DNA of 64,000 bases from NCBI GenBank assembly GCA_011033025.1, contig WFMF01000005.1:1550001-1614000 (forward strand). The letters are read 5' to 3'. A program made the translations under genes and the position numbers. Shown piece after piece: positions 33,363-45,690 of the stretch (position 1 is the stretch's first letter; the number at the start of each line of letters is the position of its first letter). Under the pieces are notes generated by a model. It saw only the letters and a program-made list of their open reading frames with translations, did not search any database and was not told the DNA's origin. Source of the DNA: Beroe forskalii. Taxonomy: Eukaryota > Ctenophora > Nuda > Beroida > Beroidae.

Positions 33363-36300
33363 CAGAGAATGACCCATTTCATTGGCCTAACATGGCAATC
33401 TCATCGCATCACACCCCTCAGTTCTCTTGTGGATAATGGACATAACCTCAAACTCCCTCCTGATTATAAAGTTAAACCGTGTCACGGATGAGCGAGACTA
33501 GCCTTAGACCGAGTAATATCGACGGTCAAGCCTTGGAAATTCTAGTTGACACTGACTACCAGGCTATCAGGGGCATACTATTATATAACGTGTTATATAC
33601 AGTAGGATGCACTCAACGGTACTGTGTTACAAAGTTACGCGAGGCTCGTTTTGTTCTCCGATAGCGACTTACTACTTTACTATGCTATTGTTACAATGAG
33701 TTAAATACTATGTTTTAAGAACATCTTAACAGGAACATATTCCTGTTTTCCACTTCATTTGAGTCGCCAATATATGAAAAGTTCATTAATTTCTTCAGCG
33801 CATAGCCTCACACGGCGCAGTTTTATATTTACTGCAGCCCTCAGTTAAAAAATATATTAGTCGTTACCAAACCGCCTGAATTTACATGGGCTGCAGTCTG
33901 CCATTACTTGAGCACAGTCGCAATAACCATCGTCCTAGCGTCTACCGTCATTTGTTCCACATGAACAATGCAGACGAAAATTAAGATAGGTCTCAGATAA
34001 GATATTACGATATGTTTTTAATACTAAAACGTGAGTTTTTCTATCACCCAACCAACTAACCAACAAGACAAGGAACCCTGAAACTGCTCTGAACTCGAAG
34101 AAAACGTAGAAATGAAGCACGCCGGCATTAGCAGATGAGTCGAATTCTTTAGCTTGTGATTAAAGATGTCGTTGTTGTTAACTTGAAAGTTTTCTCGTTT
34201 AATATATTATGATTCACTACGACAGTTCACAGACCTGGTGTTTCTGACATCATTATCTTGGCTCAGAACGGTGAGTTGATGACTCTGCGCCTGCAGAGTC
34301 GGATTCTCTGCTGCCTGTGATATATTGCTACTTTTTAAAAGTCCTGGAGCGGACTATATAGGGGCTGCAGATGTCCATATATCATAATGGCGGTCTAGCT
34401 TCTCACGTAGCACTTAGGTGTCTTATTAATATATTAAATATTATTTCCTTGCGTTTATATGATGTTTGGTCCTGCCCAGTGCCCACCCTATATGCTATTA
34501 TCCCACGACCAAGGGATTAGGGCACAAAGGAGGGAAAGTCATACAAGCTGACATAGCTCACACGTGTCAGCAGTCCTAATTCGCTAATTCCCTTGCTTTC
34601 TTGGCTGCATCACTCACTACATTACTCCTTTGTTGTGCTTAGATTTGTAACATTACTATTTACTGTAACAGGGTATCCTGATATACTTATAGGAGCTCGC
34701 CCTGTCAAACAAGCAACATACCGATTGTTACCGCAAAACCATGGTTTATTAGATGGGACACAGTCTAATCATTGGGGAACCTGAATTTAATGTGCGATAG
34801 TAATATAAGGTAAAAGGTACGATTGAATATAGTAATAAAGTAATTAATATTTTGCTACCTTGCTTCATGAGAGGTATGAAATTTTTGTTTGAAAGGTGAT
34901 CAACTCCAAATGTGAATCAATGCTTTCGTTGCTAAGCTTTATTGAGTGAAAATAACACAACAGTACCGGTTTTAAAAGCTATTATCAACATAAATAGTCT
35001 TTATTGAACATCAACACTACTTAATCAAATGAAGCTGGTTGATTTGAGTACATATAACTCTCCAAGAAGTTCACAATAGCTAGCATGATTTTCAGTTGGC
35101 TTCTCGTATATAAAAAGTAAAACTCTGTTGAAAAGCCCTTCCCATTCGCCTGAATGCTGTTTCTTGATAGTTCAGCTCTCTTGTTTTATTTTAGACTTTC
35201 GTAGAATCGTTCAACAGGCCATAGAGCTATATTTAATATTTCTCATTGGAACCAGATTCGAACTTCACTACTATCAAAGGAATTAACAATGTTTTACTTG
35301 AAACTTTCTTTATAGGATGGATATTGGTTACTCTCGGTAACTCTGACTCTCTGATAGTCTGATGGGAAAAACTACCGGTGCTTCTTTTGAATTTCACATA
35401 TTAACACATTATTATCATGCTGACAAAAAACGGTTGAAGTCAGTACCACTTTGAGCTTTAAAAATTATATGGATTTAGTTATGCACAATGACTGGGTTCA
35501 AAAAACGCCTCTTATAGAAAACGGCTTTGTTCAAACTTCAAATCCCATGGCCAAAAAATTATCAACACTTCCGTCAGGCGATTCCCCATTGCTCGGCGAG
35601 TAGACGTGATAAAAAGTTTGACAGCCCGAGGATTTTCTTGAGCAGTTTCATCGTGCTTGTGGATGCGTATTCTGTCAAATGTACGTGCATTCATTGGCTT
35701 ATATGTCGTTAGGTATTCTGAGGATATATTTCAGAGAATCCTGCAGAAATTAATGAATTTTGTTGGATTAAAATATTTGATTGAGTCAAGTAATTGATTA
35801 ATTGTATGGCATCTTATCTTTAACTTAGCACTTTTCAATCGCTGCAATAGGATTTTGCCCAGGTAATCGTGGTGGGTTGTTCGAGATTCAAAGTTCAAGA
35901 TGAAAAAATTATACCATAGTGCCATAGTTTCTACTGACAGATATTTCATTTCGATGAAATTATTGAATATTTGATTAAGTAACCAACATTCCTATTTCCT
36001 TATTAATCTATCATCAGATATTTGAGTTTCATTGGGACGTTGTCATGATAAAATCATCAGCGAAACGCCCTGTTACTAGTTTATCAACAGGTAGGTAACG
36101 GTGCAATTTACGAAGCCACTTATTGGCCATGCGGTAGAATATTTCATCCTAAATATAGTTATTTCTTCATCTCTCTGTTTTCATTGACGGCGTATTAGCT
36201 TCCCACAGGTCCGTTGAAATTGATCAATCAGTACTCGAGTTAACTGTAAAGTTGCGCTCTGATTGATCAGTGTCACGGTGATTTACATTCTAGTTTATTC

Positions 36301-36845
36301 GGGATCCTAGGTCCAAGTTTATAAGACGCCGATATCAACCGCGAATAAGACTGAACGGTTTCGCTTCATCAATTAAACATTACTGGTAAATTCTGTTGTC
36401 ACTCCCTGCCACCAAGTATTTCTGTGTAGTCCAACGTACCTACTACCTCATAGGGCATGGAATGATTCTGATGATCGGAGAATGTGATATCGTCTGTAAA
36501 AGTATATAACCCTAAATATTATCCCTCGTGGATATAAGGTCGAAAGAATTAGAGAATTCAGACATGATATAACCCTTCTGAGCTCATCGTTTTCATCGTA
36601 ACAATTCAACCGAGTCGCTTGGCTTAACAAGAAACTGTTCCGATAATATGTACGCGGAATTAATAATTATCATATGCTGATTATTCATATATTTTACGAC
36701 TAACATATATAATTCATATCCGAAAGTCAGCTGTTTCCTGGAAGAGTTCCGCACCAGTGAACAGCCTAGGAGGGCTCAGGAATGATATAAATGTTAAACA
36801 CCACGCCAGAATAACGGACGGTACAGGTCCTCATCAAGATGCCAT

Positions 36846-37125
36846 GTTAAGCTCTGATAATGACGTCATATTTCAACCGCCTATATTTAAATTACAACCA
36901 TAATATCTAACACAAACGGGGGAAGAATATAATTTAATAATTTATTCAACGTCTGCACCTTGTCAGTGTCACTATGTTAAGCTCTGCGTATGATAATATG
37001 TTATAGTAGCTGCGAATGATACCCGCATAACCGCACTAGACGCGTTGCGCGTGACGTCACGACATCAATATGATTCTTGTTGCTAAGCAACCAATAGTGA
37101 CGTCATTATCAGAGCCTAACACGAG
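36846..37125. repeat. Inverted pair of GATAATGACGTCA repeats
   Basis: taagctctgataatgacgtc near 36848 is inverted as gacgtcattatcagagccta near 37099. Two more TGACGTCA palindromes (37047, 37133) lie close by. It is probably one MITE-like element or two inverted copies of the dispersed family seen across the window. Confidence 0.5.
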
Positions 37126-40100
37126 GAATTGCTGACGTCAGCGCATCCTACTGGTCGTGCAGGACACTGGTGTTAGTGGCCCGGTTTAACAATGGTCACG
37201 TGGGACAAGGGCCGATTAATTCGGTAAATTAGACGCGTATATTATATTCGTCAGGCGTTACTTGTAAATCTTCACGTAGTGTAATTCTGCTGGGTTCGTT
37301 AACGAACCGACGGGTAACGGTGTTGAGAAAAATCTTTATATTTTCATTCATACATTTCTTGCAACCTCCACTCTTTCCACACAACCTCCGCCCCTATCGA
37401 CACATGATTTTATTAATTGCCAGCGCGGGGCCCATGACCGACTACCGAGGCTGAGAATTATTGAATATTGCTCTTAATTGAAAATATCTCTCGTTTTCGT
37501 GATCATCTAGAATATTAAGCACTCAAATATTGCTATTCCTGACAATCTACAGACCCTAACGATATATTATAATTGCAGCAGTTGCGTTAGTGAAGCGGCA
37601 CATTTTGAGTGTAGACTAGGTATGTGATTTCTGTGAAAATAGCATGACCCGACGAAAGCTCCACAAGTGATTTGAACAAGAAAGCCGGGATGGATGCAAT
37701 ATATTCCGTCGCAAAAACACGCATTCTCGGGTGCGCTGTAACTTTTTCTCAACATTTTTTATTTTTAGACGCAAGGTTTTCTGTTGAACTTTTTCAGACT
37801 TGTTTTAAATCTAGGCAAGTAGAAAATAAGTAGAATTAAGTAGAAAATAAGTAGAAATAAGTGGTACCATGTGGTACATTGGGATGCTGACGAAAACTTA
37901 ATACTAACACCTTCCTATGAGAGCTGTGAATGAAACTGCCGAGGCGAAGCCGAGGGGAATGCACAGCCCTCAAAGTTGGAAGGCATTAATCGGCATATAA
38001 TATACCCTACGGTGTCGAAGTTTCACTTCATACCAGCCCAAGGTTATTTAGTTGAGAGCTCCAAGGCATTACCACATACAACGTCCTAATTATACAACAT
38101 CTACGGTTTGCTGACTTCCACAGTTGCACCATCTAATAGCTATGAATCTGTCTACCTGCTAAACCACGTTTAAACATAAACCGTGAGAGACAGCGAGAGA
38201 AAATCCTGTCAACAATATAGTGAACAGTCGTATTTCAGCCTTTCTAATTGATGTTTCTCACTTACTTTAAACCTATATGTGACTTAGTTTAAGTGGTTCA
38301 AGGTTCGTGTCAGGCTCTCAACAAGCTGCAAGCACCGGTGTTTTAAATTATATTGCAGCTGAGAAATATAGGCTATTTAGGGTTCTCAATTCGACGCTTT
38401 AACTAGTGAAAAATACGTGTCTCCAAACTGACTACTATTCTTGTTAGGACTAAGGCTCTGTGATAGCTTGATAGAGACTGTTAACCCGTTATATATATAC
38501 AGATTACAGACCTCAAAGGTTTTGTCTGTCTTAGGTTTTAAGTAGCGCTAGGGAGGTACTTTGTTCACATTCCTTCACCTCCTCTTCCTCCCAGCCTCCA
38601 CCTTCTAGTTCATTCCCCGAACATACACCAACTATATAGCCTTGTCAAGTTGGCAGGTGTCAGTACCGTGTTGAGCTGGGTATCCTAAATTAGTGTCTTC
38701 TGAACCGGGTCGCATAATCTGCAGAGCCATTGTTCAAACACATCTAGCCGGCACCCCTTAACTTCCCTGCGCAAGCCGCATCAACACCTTGTCAGCTGGA
38801 ATGGTGTGGCTTTTTGACGGCTGGTTTAATTGACTGATCTCGAGACCTCACATCATCCCCTAAAAGAGAGGCATGACTTTCTCATCGGGGTGAGGTCACT
38901 GTATAGTCGGAATGATGTCGATATAGTTGCTTTATTCGCCGTGAAATGCGTCACAGAAGCACAGCATTCCGTGGGATCGAGAATTTGTAGCTTTTTGATG
39001 GACAGGACGAGTCGAGACAATATTAGCGTGCATTTATTACTTTATCATTCAATATATAATATTTATTGTTACTTTATATTGTAATATGGCATATACTGTC
39101 CTCTGTTCGTGATATTACTATTGCTGCACAACTGCTGCAGAAAAGAAAGTCTTACGCCCAACGTCAAGAATTTATACGGCATTCGGTCTGATTCTCATGA
39201 AAATTCGAACCAGGGCATTTTTGAATATTTTTTCAGCGTTTTTGTCGCTAACTGATCTAAAAATACTTGTGTATTAATATTAAGATTCAAAAACGCCTCT
39301 TATATTATTTTGGCTGTTATCTACAAATTATCAGAATTTTTGTGCATCAGCTTCAAAAAAAACACAGTAAACTTCAAACTTTATGCCTCATAAAACGCAT
39401 TATTTCTAAAGCATGACTGTGAAATCTAGCACTTGTGAATTTATAAACACACTTTTTCTGTTGAATAATTTTATTTAGATTTTTTATATTTCCTGCTTTC
39501 GTATTTGATATACTGTAGTATTATTATTTTCATTTCGCACTAGGCAGTGACCGATAATTTCGCTTGTCACCGCGGGTCACCGTGCATGATTTTACTTTTT
39601 TAGTTTTTACTTTCTTATGAAAAATAAGTTACAAATGAATGAATTTTGCTGTTTCTCTAATAAATGTGTACGTCCCGAAGGAACATGAAATAGGTGCCCT
39701 AAACGTGTAAAGACTATCAATCATTGCATTATTAATTACTTTAAGACGGTAATTATTAATTTTGGCGAAAAGTGGGATTTTTGAAGAAATTGAAAATTCT
39801 CGTATTTTAGTACACCCAGAATTTTGCATACCACGAAAGTTTTCCACAATCTATACACAATAACGTAGGTACACCTCAATTTTGGGTGAAAATTATGGTT
39901 ATTTTGAAAACAAATGCCACTTTTTCGGACAGTACTACCAAAATTACGAACACTGGATTTTATTGTCTAAATAATTCTCCTAGGATGGCTCGACTTCTAA
40001 CGAACTAATCCACTGATAACACGTGCATTTTTCTTCTTCCGAAGCGTTATGTCAAGGCACCCAGTAAGCCAGTGAGGCCTGACATGGTCAATTGAACCTC

Positions 40101-42471
40101 CATAACTTCAAGACATACAAGTCATAATTCTTCAAGTGAAACTTCTTGTTAAAAGCATTCCTCCGTTCACCTATCAGTAACTCAGTATAACGATGTGAAA
40201 ACTGTGTTTAACACTGAATATATATGTTCCCAACTATGACCCTGGCCGACGGTATGGCGCTCCAAAGGTCAACAATTCATCATTCTAAACCCTGATAATG
40301 ACGTCACTCATGACTGATTACGAGGTGAGTGTGGCAATTGCTCTAACACAGTCAATAGTCGCAAGGCTGCGCCAGTTGAACACTTTCTGTGATTCTCAGC
40401 AAATTATTGGTCTTTCGGTATATATGTTTATCGCACATTTATAGCTACAGAAGTGGAAATGAAGAATGGAAATATTTGGATGAATTATAAAACTTTCCCT
40501 GAATAAAAGTCTGATTTACAAATAAAGTCTAGTAAACAATTTTAAACTTATCCGATACCCACACTGTTTCAATCTGCCGGCCAATAAAACCTTCAAGGAA
40601 CTATCCTAACTTTCTATCTCAGTAGGCGTAACATATTATCTATAGGAGGCCTGGAATCGGAAAGATTTACCGACACATGGAGACACCAATGTTTTTAAAG
40701 TAAGGAATGAAATTCACCTAGCGTGTTATTATTAAACTCAAGTAGTGATAACAGATTCGTAGCAACCTTCCCCATTCGTGATTTTGCGATTTTCCCTATT
40801 TTGCCCGAGCTGGATTTTCATTCCGTTGAGTTTGTGGTAGTTTCGCTTTTTGAAATGAAACAAAAAGGAAATAAATATGACTTCTTCTTTTTTGGGCGTA
40901 ACTGTAACACAGTATGTGGCAACTTAAATCAAAAATGACATCGAACTATCGGAAGCTCAAACTCTTGCTATTTATAGCTCTTATCAAGGATCTTGATGAG
41001 GCTTTAAATATCCTAGTGAGAGTTCTTTTCGGCATTCTGATAAGTTTTAAAAGGGCAAAGTCACGAGGATCGTCCCAGTGTGTTCCACTTCCGTTACTCT
41101 TCAGACTTCAAAGTCACATGCTTCACCAAATATCAAAATAATAACCGCACAGTAAAAATAGGCAGATCCATAAGCCATAACTTCACCATTCTATCCCAAT
41201 AAAGTGACATAAATTTCAATCGCCACCGGTCTGAGCGGGCCTTTATTATCAATCCAACGGGAGGAATGCTTGGCTTTGAAAACTTTAAAGGGCGGATAAT
41301 CTTGGTGCTGAGTTAGTCTCGTCAACGAAATACTCAGACATTATGTCACGTGAATACTTAGAAAACCTCAAGTGTTGAAAAATCCTTTCGATTCCAATAA
41401 TATAGGTTTTAGTTACGAATTTCACACCTTTCCAAATATATAGAGTTTTTACGTTTTTTACCTTTCATCAGAGTCTCCTGATTTTCCAGTTCGCTGCGTT
41501 TTAAAGGGCACGATTTCTAATTTCAACAATTATAAACTTGCTGCCATTTAGATTTATGACCCTATCAACAATAGGAACTTTCCTAATTACCGTCGTGTAA
41601 TGCTATCGTTAATTTAGGGCGAAATAAAATATTATTATTAATGCGAATAAATAATTAACTCCGTGTTGTCATTCGCGTTTCCGTTAATAATTATTACCGC
41701 ATTTTTCACTCACATCCCAATTGAGTATTTACCAAGAAATCAGATCCCACGTGAAATACAACAGCAGTTTCCCTTCACCAACACACCATTCTAAACCCTG
41801 ATAATGACGTCATTCTCTCCCGCCTACATTTCCCTCACAACCACGCATATTGTCATCGTGTTTTGTCCTCGTAATTTGCCATATAACATGTTGTGCACAT
41901 GCTTGCTGCTTGCTGGGATGGCCATTACGCACCCCCTTCGCACCTCGTCAGCACATGGTTACCACAAGCACCTCGTTGACACTAAATCTATCCTGCCTTT
42001 ACCACGTTTTATATATGCAACTATTATATATGTATTTATATATGCTATATCACAAATATAACGTACCAGGTTTTGTATAACTTATGTTCATATTTTTGAT
42101 AATCTGCGACAATCAAAAACATTTTCCGAATTTATTAGCATGATAGGTTTGTATGCATGTTGTATCGATTTATCGAGGTTACTGGTTGCATTTCCTAGTT
42201 TCACCCTTTATCAATAGTCCCCAAACTTGCATTACCTATACTTAAGAACTGCGCCACTTAATTACTACGTTTTTGATAAAATGACACTAATTAAGTGCGC
42301 ACTGCGCACTGATAAATTAAAATTTTATTCTCACAATGTGTTATTCAATGAAAAAGTCCCTCTAATTAAATGCGCGCCAATTACCTGATGCAGTTCTTAT
42401 TAAGTGTTCTAAGGTAATTCCTAATCCCCACCCCTCACTTCTAGTGAAGACGTGAAGTAAAGCACCCCACA

Positions 42472-45400
42472 ATGGCAGTTCGATATTCTCGCGGCCGGGG
42501 GGACTCCATCTTTTCTAACGACAGATACCGCTTCTGCACCATGGACTCGGAAGAGATGAAACGCGAGATGGGTCTCATGACGTACCCCCGAGCGGAGCCC
42601 ATCATCAAAGACTGGAGCCTGGGTCCGGTGCACCATGTCAAGTACAGCTACCAATACGATGAATCAGCTATCCACGACAGAAAACCTCTCGTTATCGACG
42701 ATAACGACATGTTGGGTGATTACGAGAGGAAGAAGGAGGAGAGGTTGAGACTGCAGCGAGACAACGAGGCCCGCATGGCCGAGGAGTGGGAACGCAGGCG
42801 ACGGGAGCGTCTGGAACGGGAGCAAGCCGAGGCAGAGCGACTGGAGAGGGAGCAGCAGGAGTGGGATAGGATGGAGGCAGAGCGGATGATGAAACTCAGG
42901 GCAGCCCGTGCAGAGAAGGAACGACTGAGGTTGGAGAGGGAGAGATTGCGGTTTGAGGAGGAGGAAAGGGAGCGGCTACGGCGCCAGGCAGAGCGGGAAG
43001 CTGCTGCGAGGAAACGGGCGGAGGAGGAGAGACTGGAGGAGGAGCGGATTAGAAGGGAACGAGCAGAGCGGGAAAGACTGGCGAGGGAAAGGCGAGAGCA
43101 GGAGGAGAGGGAACGCCTTGAACGGGAAGCAAGACTTGCTGCCGAGAGAGAAGCCCGGCTTAGAGCTATAAGAGAAGAGCAAGAAAGGAGGGAGAGGGAA
43201 GAGAGGGAGAGGATAGAAGCAGAGTTAAGAGAAAGGGAAAGACTGAGAGCAGAAGAGGAGAGAAGAAGAAGGGAAGAGGAAGAACGAATTGCATGGGAAA
43301 AGGCAGAACAAGAACGACTGAAAAGAGAAAGAGAGGAAGCCGAGAGGCTTGCAAAAGAGGAGGCTGAAAGATTGGCAAGAGAAGAAGCAGAAAGATTGGC
43401 GAGAGAAGAAGCAGAAAGATTGGCGAGAGAAGAAGCAGAAAGATTGGCGAGAGAAGAAGCAGAGAGGCTTGCTCGAGAAGAGGCAGAAAGATTGGCGAGA
43501 GAAGAAGCAGAAAGATTGGCGAGAGAAGAAGCAGAGAGGCTTGCTCGAGAAGAAGCAGAAAAATTGGCGAGAGAAGAAGCAGAAAGATTGGCGAGAGAGG
43601 AAGCAGAGAGGCTTGCTCGAGAAGAGGCAGAAAGATTGGCTAGAGAGGCTGAACGATTAGCAAAAGAAGCCGAAGAAAGAGAAGCGAGGGAAAGAGCAGA
43701 ACGAGAAAAGGCAGAAAGAGAAGCAAAAGAAAAGGCAGAGAGGGAAGCTAGAGAGAGAAAAGCCCTGATGCTGAGGGAAAAAATAGAAAGGGAGGCCCGA
43801 GAAAGAGCAGAAAGGGAAGCAAAGAGAGAGTTGGAAAGAATTGAGCGTGAGAAGAGAGCCCTGGAAGAAGAAGGTGAGACATTATTACCTACCTAATTAA
43901 CAATTTATCGTGAGTTTTGAACCATCAGAATTTAAGCAATATACTGTCACTGTGTATTGCCATTGTAGCAGGGAAACGATTACAATTTCCTATAACCTGG
44001 GTACCTATATTGAATTGTAATTCTTTACTGGATATAACCTGAGCTGAATAATAAAATTAACAAATATTTCAGAGGAAAAGAAGAGAAGAGAAGTTGGTAA
44101 GTACTTTGAAATTTACCGAGTCAGCTTGTGACTGAAGATTATTCGAAATTTGTGCAGCCAATTAAACATAAATTCTTCTTCAATTGGCATTAGTCAGCAT
44201 ATTTCATGACATATTCATCATAGGTAACAAGCTAAATAGGTATATTATACTTTTTCAAAACAGCATTCCTCATAAGTCAACATGTGCCAATGAATCTGTG
44301 TTACCATAATACCATATAAGTGGTACTGGGTGTGCTATTTATAGGAAGCAGAACCTGTAAGACATCGGTACCTTAATACTGGGATTTTAAATTTATTGCC
44401 CTCTAATTGAGAACATACATGTGGTCATGTGAACTGTTTAACATGGTATGGTAGTTAAGGAAAATTGTGCAAATAAACAACTTCCATGGAACTCCCACCC
44501 TAATTTTCATTTGTTACAGAGAACGAATTACTTCATGCAGCATGATATTTATTGTTAATAACAACTATAGGCAACAGCATTATGTTACAATTTTTAAATT
44601 TACTGAGTTGTCCACATTGTTGTCTATGAATATATAACAGATAACTCCATATATATGTGACAACATGGGCGGGCTTCTAGTCACTAATATGTAGCAGTGA
44701 CCTATCAATATAACTTTACTGTGGTTCAACTAATAACTCTGTTGGGTGGTTTCTATGAGGAATGTCAAGAATTTTCGTAGCCATAATACTTGGCAGAAAA
44801 TGGTGAAGGAAAGCTAGTCACTAATATATAATTCCGCCTTAGAGAAGCATAAAATGTCAGTGACAATAATGACAGTATGTGGACTTATTTCACTGCTACT
44901 TTCACCAGAAAAATGATTAAGGTATATACTGTACTTTCAGGAAAGTTAAAGATGCCCAATTTCGAAAATGGAGAGGACAAAGACCAGATCAATGTTGGGA
45001 AGATCAAAATTCCAACCCTTGAAGTAAGTAGGACAATAAATATCATTTCAATGTATTTTGGCATTATGCATTGGAATGTTTGGCATGGTACGAAACTTAG
45101 AACAAGGTTGCATACTCTATTGTTAAATCAAATATACCTGCCTATAATCTACATTGATCAGGAGCAAAAGCCCCAACGAAGAATTTCCAAAGTTGGAAAG
45201 CTGAATTTAGGTGCCTTTGTGCCTCTTGTACAACCTGCAGAGCCTCAACCTGCAGCTCCAGCTACTTTCAGGTGAGCATTACTTTAGGCATTATAAACCT
45301 ACAATGGTGATTTTGTTAATAATACAAAATAAAGTATACCAAAATAGTAACATACACAATTACAAGTAATAATAATAATAATTAATAATAATAGTAATAA

Positions 45401-45690
45401 TAATAATAATTTAAACAGGAATCTCTGAATATAAAAACTCACTCAATTTGGTTTCATCAAAACGTAATTGACCTATGAACTAATAATACCAACAAATTGT
45501 GAGGAATCAACAATATCGTTTACTTTCAGCTATATAGTTATAATGCTTCCCTGGGCCTGTTTCAGGATCAAAATTACAAACTCAAAAACATCAAATCTCT
45601 AGTTATTGATAGGTATTTTGTGTCATTATAATTATATTCTATTCACATTTCAGAAGAGTGAGTAGAGTGAGTACAACTACAAAACCCTAG
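42472..45690 (+). CDS. Charged single-alpha-helix protein (complete, 5 exons)
   Basis: Exons 42472-43873, 44073-44096 (24-nt microexon), 44941-45023, 45162-45271 and 45654-45690 join in phase to 551 residues. The start is the first ATG of the large exon (cacaATGGCAG). Residues 1-80 are mixed and possibly globular ([20 protein letters not shown]). Residues about 85-470 are almost only E, R, K, A and L, of the ER/K type that forms coiled coils or stable single helices. About 290-395 is a perfect 8-residue repeat AERLAREE. The C-terminus differs: [36 protein letters not shown], a Pro/Ala linker and [11 protein letters not shown]. Such architecture suggests a cytoskeletal spacer like caldesmon, but I cannot assign a family. 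GT-AG donors and acceptors are all canonical. Confidence 0.8.
43330..43650 (+). repeat. 24-bp coding minisatellite (AERLAREE)
   Basis: Thirteen or so in-frame copies of gaagcagaaagattggcgag plus four bases. Two synonymous flavours alternate (agattggcgaga and aggcttgctcga), showing a higher-order 72-bp-like pattern from unequal exchange. Confidence 0.85.
45368..45412 (+). repeat. (AAT)n microsatellite
   Basis: Slightly interrupted AAT/TAA run in the last intron of the charged-helix gene. Confidence 0.85.

Larger units (their letters stand above)
30434..42471. other. Gene-poor 12 kb
   Basis: No exon that I can support. The stretch holds scattered short palindromes, the repeat pair at 36846-37125, a hinge palindrome at 37908-37985 (accttcctatgagagctgtg opposite cacagccctcaaag and ggaaggc, around gaggcgaagccgag), and TGACGTCA copies at 40299 and 41805. 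Open frames here are short and without recognisable motifs. Long introns of unseen genes cannot be excluded. Confidence 0.35.

Noticed and set aside
42976-43378. Minus-strand Leu/Pro/Phe-rich frames under the charged-helix gene
   Set aside because: They are the antisense of the ER/K repeat; composition mirrors the sense strand codons.
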